Assembly (NCBI GenBank): GCA_937941765.1
Contig: CALDGQ010000114.1
Location: 1-51,863, forward strand
Origin: an uncultured Saprospiraceae bacterium
Lineage (GTDB): Bacteria; Bacteroidota; Bacteroidia; Chitinophagales; Saprospiraceae
Reading direction: 5' to 3'
DNA: 51,863 nucleotides
Positions 34,258-43,287 of the stretch are shown piece by piece (position 1 is the first letter of the stretch; each line of letters opens with the position of its first letter). The notes under the pieces were generated by a model that saw only the letters and a list, made by a program, of their open reading frames with translations, had not been told where the DNA came from and ran no database searches. The translations under genes and the position numbers were made by a program.

Positions 34258-35466
34258 ATGCAAAATAAAATGAAAAATTTAGCCATTCTACTAATAGTTC
34301 TTCTAGGTTCAAATGTAAGTAAAGCTCAAACGCATGAAACATTAAATGAACACATTTTTTATCACATCAATTCAAACGTAAAGAATGCAGATGCTGATTA
34401 TTTTAAGGAAATTGATTCGCGTTGGAAAGCGTATTTAAACGCTCGAGAATTTGTAAGAAGGAGTAGTGAATTTTGGAATAATGATAAAATGCCTTTTCCA
34501 GACTATTCCTATATTTCGATTTTGATGGAGATAAACTCAACCATTTCGAATGATGAAATAATTCAATGCACCACTTTGGGAATAATACCTGTTGAGAATA
34601 ATTATTACTTGCTCAAAACAATGTTTACCAAGCAACATGAAAAGAAAACAGATCTAAATCATATCATATCGGTCTACGCAAAAAAAATTGATGGTACCTA
34701 TCAGTTTTATAATAGCACGCAATACTACTCCGAAATTTATAAAAACGAACAAGTTGGAGACATCAATTATATTATTCATCCTGGTCACCAATTCAAGGAG
34801 TTTGATGCAAAAAGAATGAATAAATTCAATCAAAGAATTGCAAATTTATTTGAAGTAGCGCCTATGAAATTCGACTATGTGTTGGCCAATAACACGACGG
34901 ATTTATCTCACATAATAGGATTAGACTTTTTTTCTTACAGTTATCAACCCGTGCTTTCAGGAGGCATGGCCGATAATTTTAATAGAATGATTTATGCTGG
35001 AAATAATTCTGCCTACTATCCGCATGAGGTTGTTCATCTTTATACCAACCTTAAATTCCGAGGACAATATCATTCCTGGGTAGATGAAGGGATAGCGACT
35101 TTTTTTGGTGGCAGTACTGGTTATGAACTTGAATGGCATCTACAAAAATTAAAAACATTTCTTGACACAAATCCCGATTATGAACTAAATGATTTATCGA
35201 AACTTCAAACGCTTATTCCGAACGAAGAATATATGACAGATTTCAGATACGCTATTGGTGGGTTTTTAATGAGCGAGATCTACGAAAAGGAAGGAATGCA
35301 AGGACTTTTTGATTCCCTTAGTGCGGGCAATAGTGAAGCTGACTATTTCGAGTTGTTAAAAAATAAGTTGGGATTTGAAAAAAATCAGTTTGAAGAATAC
35401 ATTCGAAAAAAAATGAAAGGACTTAAGATGCTTGAAAGTAAAGAGCTCGATAAACTAAAATACTAA
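34258..35466 (+). CDS. Exported peptidase, MA-clan (gluzincin-like)
   Basis: 402 aa. Signal peptide about 1-23 (ending VSKAQ), possibly starting at the second Met (codon 4). The active-site region reads YYPHEVVHLYTN then SWVDEGIATFFGG: HExxH with a downstream DEG(I/L)A Glu as third zinc ligand, as in peptidase MA-like proteins. The rest is mostly helical. Acts in the periplasm or outside; substrate unknown. It has about 115 bp upstream and 21 bp before the GNAT gene. Confidence 0.82.
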   Translation: MQNKMKNLAILLIVLLGSNVSKAQTHETLNEHIFYHINSNVKNADADYFKEIDSRWKAYLNAREFVRRSSEFWNNDKMPFPDYSYISILMEINSTISNDEIIQCTTLGIIPVENNYYLLKTMFTKQHEKKTDLNHIISVYAKKIDGTYQFYNSTQYYSEIYKNEQVGDINYIIHPGHQFKEFDAKRMNKFNQRIANLFEVAPMKFDYVLANNTTDLSHIIGLDFFSYSYQPVLSGGMADNFNRMIYAGNNSAYYPHEVVHLYTNLKFRGQYHSWVDEGIATFFGGSTGYELEWHLQKLKTFLDTNPDYELNDLSKLQTLIPNEEYMTDFRYAIGGFLMSEIYEKEGMQGLFDSLSAGNSEADYFELLKNKLGFEKNQFEEYIRKKMKGLKMLESKELDKLKY

Positions 35467-35487
35467 ACATCATAATATGTGGCCTGA

Positions 35488-35931
35488 ATGGAAAATATTA
35501 CTTTAAAACCGGCAACACAAAAAGACAAAGCAACAGTAGTTGATATTGATTACCAACTAAATAAGGTCGAGCATATTAAACTAAAAAGAGCGGAAAAAAT
35601 TACAAGAGCAATATTGAATAATGAATGCAATATCATATTGTTAGATAACATAACGATTGGCTTTGTCTTATTCAATTACAGTTTCTTTGACCAAGGGTGG
35701 ATAGAATTAATTATAATAGCAGAAGCATACACAGGAAAAGGGATCGGTGGACAAGTATTTAACCTCATATGCAAACAATGTAAAACCGCAAAAGTATTTA
35801 CTTCCACTAATCGTTCCAATATTCAAATGCAAAAAGCATTGACTAAAGCTGGTTTTACTTTTGCGGGTAAATTAATTGGATTGGATGAAGGAGATCCAGA
35901 ATTATTTTATTTCAAAAATGCTATTGAGTAA
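35488..35931 (+). CDS. GNAT-family N-acetyltransferase
   Basis: 147 aa. One GNAT domain: LKPATQKDKATVVDID at the start, IGFVLFNYSFFDQGWIELII as the central strands, and the acetyl-CoA loop EAYTGKGIGGQVF (Q/R-x-x-G-x-G/A type). SNIQMQKALTKAGFTFAGKL follows as the last helix and strand. It transfers an acetyl group from acetyl-CoA to an amine; the acceptor is unknown. It is downstream of the peptidase gene in the same direction. Confidence 0.9.
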   Translation: MENITLKPATQKDKATVVDIDYQLNKVEHIKLKRAEKITRAILNNECNIILLDNITIGFVLFNYSFFDQGWIELIIIAEAYTGKGIGGQVFNLICKQCKTAKVFTSTNRSNIQMQKALTKAGFTFAGKLIGLDEGDPELFYFKNAIE

Positions 35932-36000
35932 GAAATGGATGTTTGTAAAGATATTTGCAACAAGATGTAGCCTGACATGATATTATTGTAAAAAGAATCA

Positions 36001-36876
36001 ATGGAGATATTCACAAAATCTTTTGAAAGTAAAAACGGAAAAATAAAAGTTCATGGCTTTAAAACGGGCAAATTGGCTATAAAGAAGGCTGCCTTATCTG
36101 CTAAAAATCCAGGATTTTTAAGTACGATATTGTCTTTTAGAGATAAATTCTTTGGAGAATGGTTGCCAATATGGGTTTGGTTAATTGAACATCCAGAAGG
36201 TTTATTTTTAATAGACACAGGATTGTCCAATGATGTAAAACAAAATAACTACTTCAACCAATTAGACTTTATTTCTAAATTCTATTTTGAAAAACAAATG
36301 AAATTTGAAATTGAAGACAATGAAGAAATTGATAAGCAACTAAAAAAGATTGGTATCAATTGCAGTACAATTAGCAAAATTATTCTTACGCATCTGCATA
36401 TAGATCACACAGGTGGACTAAAACATTTTCCTAAAATTCCAGTATTAGTCAATCAGCGGGAATGGGAAACAAAAGATGGTTCTTTTCCCAAATTATTTCC
36501 TGAAAATCTTAAGATAGAACAGATAAAACTTGAGAATCGATTCGAAAATTTTGAAAACAGTTTCTACCTTACTAAAGGCAAAGATTTGATAATGGTAGAA
36601 ACGCAAGGGCACACAAGAGGTCATAGCTCAATTATTCTAAAATTAAATGAAGACAAATTTATTTTCTTTGCTGGAGATGTAGCTTATAATGAAAAGAGGT
36701 TGGTTGAAAAAATATTTTCAGCAACAATTAAAGACAATAGAAAAAACATAAAAAGCTGTAATGATATTATGAATTTAGCGACAGCAAAAGGAGTCATTTT
36801 CCTTCCTTCGCATGATCCAGAAAGCGGTGTTAGATTAATGAATGGAATTGAACTTTTGAATTCTGATGTCGTTTAA
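36001..36876 (+). CDS. MBL-fold hydrolase, AHL-lactonase-like
   Basis: 291 aa. All metallo-beta-lactamase metal ligands are in place: HLHIDHTGGL (H131, H133, D135, H136), H204 in QGHTRGHSS, D226 in FFAGDVAYN and H271 in LPSHDPESG. The overall layout (long N-terminus with an IDTGL strand, 'NQREWE' helix) resembles N-acyl homoserine lactonases such as AiiB/AttM, but many relatives hydrolyse other lactones or esters. No signal peptide, so cytoplasmic. Single gene, about 70 bp after the GNAT gene. Confidence 0.88.
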   Translation: MEIFTKSFESKNGKIKVHGFKTGKLAIKKAALSAKNPGFLSTILSFRDKFFGEWLPIWVWLIEHPEGLFLIDTGLSNDVKQNNYFNQLDFISKFYFEKQMKFEIEDNEEIDKQLKKIGINCSTISKIILTHLHIDHTGGLKHFPKIPVLVNQREWETKDGSFPKLFPENLKIEQIKLENRFENFENSFYLTKGKDLIMVETQGHTRGHSSIILKLNEDKFIFFAGDVAYNEKRLVEKIFSATIKDNRKNIKSCNDIMNLATAKGVIFLPSHDPESGVRLMNGIELLNSDVV

Positions 36877-36892
36877 GTCACGGGATTATAGA

Positions 36893-36985
36893 ATGAATTT
36901 AAAAAGCGTAAAACCCAATACTGCAGTTGACCCGAGAGATGCTGCCTACGATTTTACTGAAATTAAAATTCATAAAAGGTGGTAG
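36893..36985 (+). CDS. Small ORF, 30 aa
   Basis: ATG 36893 to TAG 36985, MNLKSVKPNTAVDPRDAAYD and ten more residues ending HKRW. It follows the MBL gene by 16 bp. It is short and unsupported by any family; it may be a remnant or chance. Confidence 0.2.
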   Translation: MNLKSVKPNTAVDPRDAAYDFTEIKIHKRW

Positions 36986-37021
36986 TTGCAAGTCTATCAT
37001 AAATCCATAAAAATCAGACAA

Positions 37022-37783
37022 ATGAAAAATATAAAACCTCTTTCTTTAAAATTCGGAATTTACTTTTTTGCAATACTATTATTCATCTCCTGCGGATTCG
37101 ATTCCGTAGAAGAATCCGGCATCAAATACGTCACCAAACCCGCCTTTAAATTACCTGCCGATGTCCAATGGCAAGAAATCGGTTTTGCCACTGAGTTAAT
37201 CAATATGAAAGAGCGTTTGGTTGTTATAGGTGTTGGCGACAATCCGATTCCGAGAGCTGAATGGGATGATTTTAAACCTCGTTTGCCATGGCAGAAGAAT
37301 ATCGATAGACATCTTTTGATTGACAAAACAAGGTTCTTACGTTCTCCAGATGCACCGGCAAATTGTCAAGGTGCTGCTTGCAACACGCAGATCGAATACA
37401 AAGGCTACTCGTGGATTAAACTTGCCAGTCCACTTGTGGTAGATTACATTCCAGCTAAAACGGATATGCTCAAACCTGAAAAAGGACATTTGGTCGTCAA
37501 GGTCATCAAAAAATGCCAAGCCGTTGTTTTTGAAAATGAAATTTATCAAATGTCTGATGATAAAGGCAATCTCTATGTGATGCACGCAACTGAGACCGGC
37601 AAACCTAATCTGAATGTTGTTTTGCCTGAAGGTTTCGCAATAAAAAAAGTTACTTTAGAAGAACCATTGGTCATCATTCCTTTTGGTGACAAAGAGGATT
37701 GCTATTTCAATATCGTTGGTGACCACTTGGGGCAAGGTTATCATCAATATCAATATGCGGATGATTATTATCCGAGTAATTAA
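37022..37783 (+). CDS. Lipoprotein, unknown family
   Basis: 253 aa from ATG 37022, which starts the signal (MKNIKPLSLKFGIYFFAILL, lipobox FISC, Cys24). The mature part includes WQEIGFATELINMKERLVVI, a PAGN/CQGAACNTQIEY segment with a Cys pair, and a C-terminal GDHLGQGYHQYQYADDYY rich in Tyr and His. The content suggests a beta-sandwich domain, but I do not recognise it. No link to the neighbouring genes is apparent. Confidence 0.75.
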   Translation: MKNIKPLSLKFGIYFFAILLFISCGFDSVEESGIKYVTKPAFKLPADVQWQEIGFATELINMKERLVVIGVGDNPIPRAEWDDFKPRLPWQKNIDRHLLIDKTRFLRSPDAPANCQGAACNTQIEYKGYSWIKLASPLVVDYIPAKTDMLKPEKGHLVVKVIKKCQAVVFENEIYQMSDDKGNLYVMHATETGKPNLNVVLPEGFAIKKVTLEEPLVIIPFGDKEDCYFNIVGDHLGQGYHQYQYADDYYPSN

Positions 37784-37860
37784 ATTTGATAGCCGATAAA
37801 TTTCCTCAAATCAAACAAAAGTGATAAGTTGGATGTAAATTGTTGGAAAATAAAAATGGA

Positions 37861-38271
37861 ATGGAATTAGAATCAGCATATCTAGCGAAAGTAGCCAGTC
37901 AATTGATAGTGATTAGTTCACTTCTAAGTGGTTTTTCGATTGCTGTTTTAGCTAATTTATTGGTGACACAATCGGAGGACAAAATTTTAGATATTATTCT
38001 AAAAATTACAACGATAGCTGCCGCTTGTTTTCTAATAAATCTTTTTTCAATGACACAAGTTTTATTGATGTCCACTGAAGGTTATCCTATAAAAGTAGAA
38101 CTCAATGATTTGAACCTTCCAAAGATGCTTGGTGTCATAAGTTTTGTTTTAGGAATCGTCGCACTTTGTATTTTAATTGCCTTATCGGGTTGGACAAAAT
38201 CTAAAAGTACGGGGATATTTACAACGATCGTTGGCGGATTAACTTTGATAATCTTGTTATTGAGCATGTGA
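37861..38271 (+). CDS. Small membrane protein, four spans
   Basis: 136 aa from the first ATG (MELESAYLAKVASQLIVISS); an upstream in-frame TTG at 37840 is less likely. Four hydrophobic segments (near 10-35, 45-65, 85-105, 115-135) with short loops. It resembles no transporter family I can name. About 130 bp separate it from the AraC-type regulator. Confidence 0.7.
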   Translation: MELESAYLAKVASQLIVISSLLSGFSIAVLANLLVTQSEDKILDIILKITTIAAACFLINLFSMTQVLLMSTEGYPIKVELNDLNLPKMLGVISFVLGIVALCILIALSGWTKSKSTGIFTTIVGGLTLIILLLSM

Positions 38272-38409
38272 TTAATGGGTCAATTAGATAATAAACAAGT
38301 GAAGTAAATAGTTAAATGAATTTCTAAAATACCTCCTTAATCACACTCCCGATAGTTTCTTTAAAATTCATATCTTGTTACTGAAACAGACCAAAGTGAT
38401 GTCACTTTT

Positions 38410-39552
38410 ATGATTTATATAGCGGGGATAAGTATAGCAATTTTCATTTCAGCATTATTGCTAGTAAAACAACAGAAATCTAAATCGGATTATATTCTGC
38501 TTGCATGGATGCTTTTGATGACATTTCATCTTACTTTATTTTACTTACATTATTCAGAAAGTATTTTTAACTACCCAATTCTGTTGGCAATAATATTTCC
38601 GCTTCCGTTGCTACATGGGGTGTTATTATTTTATTATGTTTCTTCGGTCACCAACCAATTTCCAAAAAAAAATTACCTTGTTTTTATACACTTGATACCA
38701 GCATTACTAGCCTATCTATACTTGATTCCATTTATATTGTTATCAAATGAAGAAAAAATATTCATCATCAAAAACAACGGTGTCGGATATGAGAATTTTC
38801 AAATTTTATTATTGGCTGCAGTTTATATTTCAGGGGTTATATATGTTATTTGGTCTATTAAGTTATTGAATAATCACAAAAAAAATATCCTTCATCAATT
38901 TTCTAATATTGAAGCAGTGAATTTGAAGTGGTTACAATTTCTTACCTATGGGTTAGGCCTAGTTTGGATAGTAGTGATCTTTACACAAAATGATATATTC
39001 ATATTTACGGGGGTTTCAGTATTTGTAATTTTGATTGGATTTTTTGGTGTAAAACAAAGAGATATCTTTAGTACAGAAAAAAATGATTTTGTAGAATTGA
39101 CAATTGAATCAACAGCTCCTGAAATAGATAAAAAGGAACTTGTAGAAGCAGTTGAAACCAAAGCTTCAAAAAAATCGAAATATGCCAATTCAGGTCTTTC
39201 AGAAAAATTAAAAGAAACCTATTATCAAAATATGATGTCATTGGTAAAGCAAGAAAAAGTCTATACCAATTGCGATTTATCATTAAAGGATTTAGCAGCA
39301 CAATTGGATATTCACGCAAATTACTTATCTCAAATTATCAATGAAAAAGAGGGGAAAAATTTCTACGACTTTATCAATACATTTCGAGTCAACGAATTCA
39401 AACGATTAATTGCTGGTCCCAAAAGTCAACAATTTACCATCCTTGGATTGGCTTATGATTGTGGCTTCAATTCAAAATCATCCTTTAATCGAAATTTTAA
39501 AAAAATCACTGGTTCGACCCCTTCTCAGTACATCCAATCCAATCAGCAATAA
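38410..39552 (+). CDS. Membrane-anchored AraC-family transcription regulator
   Basis: 380 aa. The N-terminal 215 residues carry about six or seven membrane spans (AGISIAIFISALLLVKQQ, LLAIIFPLPLLHGVLLFYYV, LIPALLAYLYLIPFILL and others). A linker (about 225-265) leads to a C-terminal AraC domain: LSLKDLAAQLDIHANYLSQI as first HTH, EKEGKNFYDFINTFRVNEFK, and ILGLAYDCGFNSKSSFNRNF with TGSTPSQY as second. Such proteins sense a signal in or at the membrane and bind DNA. The hydrolase gene 135 bp downstream has paired direct repeats in its promoter and is the obvious candidate target. Confidence 0.92.
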   Translation: MIYIAGISIAIFISALLLVKQQKSKSDYILLAWMLLMTFHLTLFYLHYSESIFNYPILLAIIFPLPLLHGVLLFYYVSSVTNQFPKKNYLVFIHLIPALLAYLYLIPFILLSNEEKIFIIKNNGVGYENFQILLLAAVYISGVIYVIWSIKLLNNHKKNILHQFSNIEAVNLKWLQFLTYGLGLVWIVVIFTQNDIFIFTGVSVFVILIGFFGVKQRDIFSTEKNDFVELTIESTAPEIDKKELVEAVETKASKKSKYANSGLSEKLKETYYQNMMSLVKQEKVYTNCDLSLKDLAAQLDIHANYLSQIINEKEGKNFYDFINTFRVNEFKRLIAGPKSQQFTILGLAYDCGFNSKSSFNRNFKKITGSTPSQYIQSNQQ

Positions 39553-39564
39553 AAATGCTCAATG

Positions 39565-39658
39565 GGTGTCAATTTATAGGACGCCCCCCATAATTTGGGC
39601 TTATTTGGTGTCAAATTACATGGTGACACGCCTAAATCCCTTCCTATATCTATGTTTG
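39565..39658 (+). promoter_or_regulatory. Direct repeats and activator-type promoter of the hydrolase gene
   Basis: Two direct repeats start GGTGTCAAWTTAYA, at 39565 and 39607, 42 bp apart (four helical turns); both end ..CGCC, the second also having GACACGCC. A -7 element TATGTTTG (39651-39658) has no TTTG at -33, which suits activator-dependent transcription. AraC-type proteins commonly bind such paired direct repeats. Functional assignment is inference. Confidence 0.5.
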
Positions 39659-39687
39659 TTGTATTGAAAACATAAAAATAGATATTC

Positions 39688-40662
39688 ATGAATTACAAGA
39701 TTTTAAGCCTTTTGGCTATTGTGGTTTTTCTCATCAGCTCTTGTGAAAAGGAAAACCGATTTGATGAAAATGGGGTTTTAGTGCCGCTTACAGTGATTGA
39801 AGATAGTACCATTCCTTCCATAAATATAGACGGAATTTTGCTGCATTCCGAAACCTATGGCGACCCAACGAACCCAATGATAGTAGTAATACATGGTGGT
39901 CCAGGGGGCGATTATAGAGGGATGTTAAAATTCAAAGAATTGGCAAATGATGATATGTTTGTGGTCTTTTATGATCAACGAGGTGCTGGACTATCGGAGC
40001 GCGTGGATGAAAGTGCGTTTGGAAGTGTACAAGTATATATTGATGAATTGGATGCCGTCATCAATCATTATCGACATGACAGCGATCAGCAAATTGTGTT
40101 GGCCGGACATTCATGGGGTGCGATGTTGGCAACAGCATATGTCAATCAAAATTCTAACAATATAGATGGATTAATTCTCGCGGAGCCAGGTGGGTTTACT
40201 TGGGGGCAAACGGAAACCTATCTTAGTAAGAGTAGGGAACTAAAATTATTTGATGAATTGACCAATGACTTTGTTTACCAAGACCAATTTATAACCGGAA
40301 GTGATCACAATACATTGGATTATAAAATGGCATTATCAACTGCTGGCGTTTCAACTGGTGATATGGATTTTTTTCCTTATTGGAGATTTGGAGCTATTTG
40401 TTTGACCGCTTCCATTCAACTTGCAATGGACAATCCAGACCAAATGGATTTTACTGCCAACTTGAATAATTTTGGGACAAAAGTATTGTTTGCTTATAGC
40501 GAATTGAATACTGCCTATGGGTTGGAACATGCTGAAAAAGTTTCCGATGCCTTTCCATTGGTACAGCTAGAAAAAATTCAAGATTGTGGTCACGAAATTC
40601 CTCATTTCGGCTGGCAAAATTTTTATCCACTTATTCAAAATTACTTAATCGAAATATTATAA
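39688..40662 (+). CDS. Alpha/beta-hydrolase lipoprotein, proline iminopeptidase-like (S33)
   Basis: 324 aa. Lipobox LISSC (Cys19). The fold is given by VIHGGPGGD (oxyanion loop of S33 peptidases), FYDQRGAGLSE, the nucleophile elbow GHSWGA, and a final DCGHEIPHFGW with the catalytic His; the Asp is likely in the segment near AYSELNTAYG. S33 members remove N-terminal proline or hydrolyse small esters or amides. The lipid anchor puts it in the periplasm or outer membrane. It is probably activated by the upstream AraC regulator and is followed after 3 bp by the gene at 40666. Confidence 0.88.
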   Translation: MNYKILSLLAIVVFLISSCEKENRFDENGVLVPLTVIEDSTIPSINIDGILLHSETYGDPTNPMIVVIHGGPGGDYRGMLKFKELANDDMFVVFYDQRGAGLSERVDESAFGSVQVYIDELDAVINHYRHDSDQQIVLAGHSWGAMLATAYVNQNSNNIDGLILAEPGGFTWGQTETYLSKSRELKLFDELTNDFVYQDQFITGSDHNTLDYKMALSTAGVSTGDMDFFPYWRFGAICLTASIQLAMDNPDQMDFTANLNNFGTKVLFAYSELNTAYGLEHAEKVSDAFPLVQLEKIQDCGHEIPHFGWQNFYPLIQNYLIEIL

Positions 40663-40665
40663 CAA

Positions 40666-41328
40666 ATGAAAAACATAATAATTACGCTGATTACAATATT
40701 CAGTATTCATACTCTTTCTGCTCAAACAATCAACTGGAAATCATCAACGGAAGATCAAACAAACCTTGTCTTTCTAAGTTTAGGTTATGATTTTGCTTTA
40801 ACAACACAATTTGGTTACGGGCTTCAACTTAATACCTCAAAGCCAATAATTTTAACTGCTGATTATTCTTTTCCGATGGGTAATAAAATAGTAGATGATT
40901 TTAAAATAAGATTAGGTGGACAAATTTTATTACTAGAAAAAGATTCTTGGCTGGCTACTGCCAAAGTTTATGGAATATTTAGAAGGCACCAAACAAAACT
41001 CGTAAAGATGGCCAGTTTTGGGTCAGAATTTTCAGCTCAGTTTGGATATTACAAACCTAAATGGAGTGTTTCGGCAGAAATAGGATTTGACAAATCTATC
41101 GTTACTCATTTAAAACATTCGGATATACTCAGAGACAATTATCAAGAGATACAGGACGGTTGGTTTATTCCTTCAGGTGGACACTTTTTCTATGGAATGC
41201 AAGGTAGTAAAACATTAGGTAGTAGTTGGGAATTGTATTTAAGTCTAGGTGCTACAAACGCACAATCGGATGATGAAAATGCGTTGTTACCTTTTTATGG
41301 TCGATTGGGTGTTTTCAAAAAGTTTTGA
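40666..41328 (+). CDS. Exported hypothetical protein, probable small outer-membrane barrel
   Basis: 220 aa. Signal peptide about 1-19 (ending LSAQ). The mature part alternates amphipathic strands (LVFLSLGYDFALTTQFGYGL, SWELYLSLGATNAQSDDENA) and ends in GRLGVFKKF, an aromatic terminal residue as in outer-membrane barrels. No family recognised. It starts 3 bp after the hydrolase stop and so belongs to the same transcript. Confidence 0.72.
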   Translation: MKNIIITLITIFSIHTLSAQTINWKSSTEDQTNLVFLSLGYDFALTTQFGYGLQLNTSKPIILTADYSFPMGNKIVDDFKIRLGGQILLLEKDSWLATAKVYGIFRRHQTKLVKMASFGSEFSAQFGYYKPKWSVSAEIGFDKSIVTHLKHSDILRDNYQEIQDGWFIPSGGHFFYGMQGSKTLGSSWELYLSLGATNAQSDDENALLPFYGRLGVFKKF

Positions 41329-41351
41329 GAGATAAATATGAACCAATGTTT

Positions 41352-43019
41352 TCAGCTTCCCCAATCTCGAAAAAAAGCACGAGTCAACAAAATTATTAAC
41401 AAACCAATTCCGAAATAATTAAGATATAGTAACCAATCCATGCCAGTGAAATTGAAGAGCGTCAAAGCATAGATCAATACGATCAAAAGCAACGAAAACA
41501 TAAATTGCTGTCCTAGAAAGTAAAGTTTTTGAAGCATTGTTTTGACGCCTTTCATTTCTTCTTCGACGTTATTATCATTGGCATTTTTTAGGAACCGAGA
41601 TAGCTCATTTGGAAGTGATATAGCAGTGGTAATTTGATTTTTAAAAGTGTTGATGACCATCTGAGTAAAACCACCATCTTTGTCGATGACATGTTTTTTC
41701 ATATAAGGTCTGACCACGTTTAAGGTGTTTAATTCAGGTGCCAATTGATAAGCGTTTCCGACTAACAAAACAACTGTTCGATTCAATAAAATATATTCTT
41801 TCGGAATTTTAATGTTATTAGAAATATCTCGTAAATCTACTTTTCGAATCAATGAAGTGACAGAAGACAATCCGGAGTTCAATTTTATATTCTGAAAATT
41901 CATCCCATCAAATTCTACTTCATCTTGTAGGAATTCTTTAAAAATATCGACCAGTTTTTCTACATATTTTCTAGCCTCTTTTTCTGCTCCGATGAAACCG
42001 AGATGTTTTAAAGCAATTACGGTATCTTCGGTATTGTTGCTGATGATTGCTTCTATTAATTGAGGAATTGCTTTTTTAGTCCGTTCACTCAAATGAGCAG
42101 TTGCACCAAAATCCAACAATACGATTTCATTGTGTTTATTGACCAATATGTTTCCAGGATGTGGATCTGCATGATAAAATCCATCTACCAAAATCATTTT
42201 GCAATATAACTCAATCAATCGCTTAGCCAATTCTTCTTGACTCAATCCCCATTTTTCAATTGCGGAGACATTTGCGATCTTTGTTCCTTCACAGAATTCA
42301 GCGACTAAGATTTTCTTGGTATTATATTTTTTGTAAACAGCCGGTACTTTGACACCAAGTTCAAGAGCATCTTTCAAATTTTCGGAAATTTCTTCCATGG
42401 AATTGGCTTCAATAGTATAGTCCAACTCTTCTTCAATCATCAATCGTACTTGGTCATAAGTATGATCTAAACCTTGCATATCCATGAAATAACCATGAAG
42501 TTTGACCAAGTTTTGCAGGATCTCCAAATCTGCGTGTGCAATAGTGTCAATATTTTTGTGTTGAATTTTTACAATCACCTCTTGACCATCTAATATCGCA
42601 CGATGGACTTGTCCAATGGAAGCAGCTGCCAATGGTTCTTTATTAAAAGAAGTGAATATAGCTTCCGGTTTTTGACCCAATTCTTTTTCAATAGTTTCCT
42701 CAATTTCTTGATAGGGTTTGGGTTGGATATGATCTTGTAATTCTTCAAGTGGACCCCGAAACTCCTCAGGCAGCACATTCGATAAGTTCGAAATCAATTG
42801 ACCAAATTTGATAAACAATCCCTGTAGTTCTTGCACCCGACTTTTGATACGATCTGCATTTTTTAAATGAAGTGCATTGATCCGTTTTTCATAATATTTC
42901 TTACCTCTAATTTTGCTTTTCGTTCTTAACCAAAAGTAACTCATGAAAACTTGAAAAGCGGTGAAATAGGCTTTACGTTTTCTAACTGAGGGGGAGAATA
43001 TATTTTGGTTATTTGGCAT
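41352..43019 (-). CDS. UbiB/ABC1/AarF-family atypical kinase
   Basis: 555 aa from ATG 43019 (MPNNQNIFSPSV). The frame is open 36 codons farther upstream, but those codons are repeat copy C, so that start is rejected. Family marks: KFGQLISNLSNVLPEEFRGP and LEELQDHIQPKPYQEIE (KxGQ motif), PLAAASIGQVHRA (Ala-rich loop in place of the P-loop), VIVKIQHKNI, ADPHPGNILVNK and VLLDFGATA. Two membrane spans lie near the C-terminus (about 505-545). UbiB proteins support ubiquinone/menaquinone biosynthesis or lipid transport as ATPases. Alone in its operon. Confidence 0.93.
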   Translation of the reverse strand: MPNNQNIFSPSVRKRKAYFTAFQVFMSYFWLRTKSKIRGKKYYEKRINALHLKNADRIKSRVQELQGLFIKFGQLISNLSNVLPEEFRGPLEELQDHIQPKPYQEIEETIEKELGQKPEAIFTSFNKEPLAAASIGQVHRAILDGQEVIVKIQHKNIDTIAHADLEILQNLVKLHGYFMDMQGLDHTYDQVRLMIEEELDYTIEANSMEEISENLKDALELGVKVPAVYKKYNTKKILVAEFCEGTKIANVSAIEKWGLSQEELAKRLIELYCKMILVDGFYHADPHPGNILVNKHNEIVLLDFGATAHLSERTKKAIPQLIEAIISNNTEDTVIALKHLGFIGAEKEARKYVEKLVDIFKEFLQDEVEFDGMNFQNIKLNSGLSSVTSLIRKVDLRDISNNIKIPKEYILLNRTVVLLVGNAYQLAPELNTLNVVRPYMKKHVIDKDGGFTQMVINTFKNQITTAISLPNELSRFLKNANDNNVEEEMKGVKTMLQKLYFLGQQFMFSLLLIVLIYALTLFNFTGMDWLLYLNYFGIGLLIILLTRAFFRDWGS

Positions 43020-43029
43020 TTTCCTTTTT

Positions 43030-43287
43030 GATATTTTGATGTATGATATTTTGATGTATGATTTATGATGTATGATATGACGAAGGTACGTCAGACTGTG
43101 CGAATATGCACGAAAGTTGGTTACCAAACACCGAGAGGTTAGAAACCTTCGGCTCGCTTTTGTTTAACCGAGCCAAAGGTTTCTAACCTCTTGGCATTTG
43201 TATCCTATTTTCGCACAGTCTGACGTGTGCACACGCGTTCACGCCAAAACGATCATATCATACATCATACATCTTAAAATCATACAT
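43030..43287. repeat. GATGTATGAT palindromic element, copy C, with nested inverted repeats
   Basis: Outer arms: four GATGTATGAT-type units on the left (43039-43079), ATCATATCATACATCATACA on the right (from 43251). Inside them ACGTCAGACTGTGCGAA (43088-43104) pairs perfectly over 17 bp with TTCGCACAGTCTGACGT (43210-43226). Inside that AGAGGTTAGAAACCTTCGGC (from 43134) pairs with GCCAAAGGTTTCTAACCTCT (to 43191), and this core resembles the beginning of the 3079-3438 tandem unit. The right end supplies the TGA of the gene at 43287-44096. Confidence 0.82.

Noticed and set aside
43020..43127. 36-codon N-terminal extension of the UbiB-like protein
   Set aside because: The codons are translated from the GATGTATGAT repeat (runs of YIKIS and RHIIHH) and do not resemble the family; start placed at 43019.
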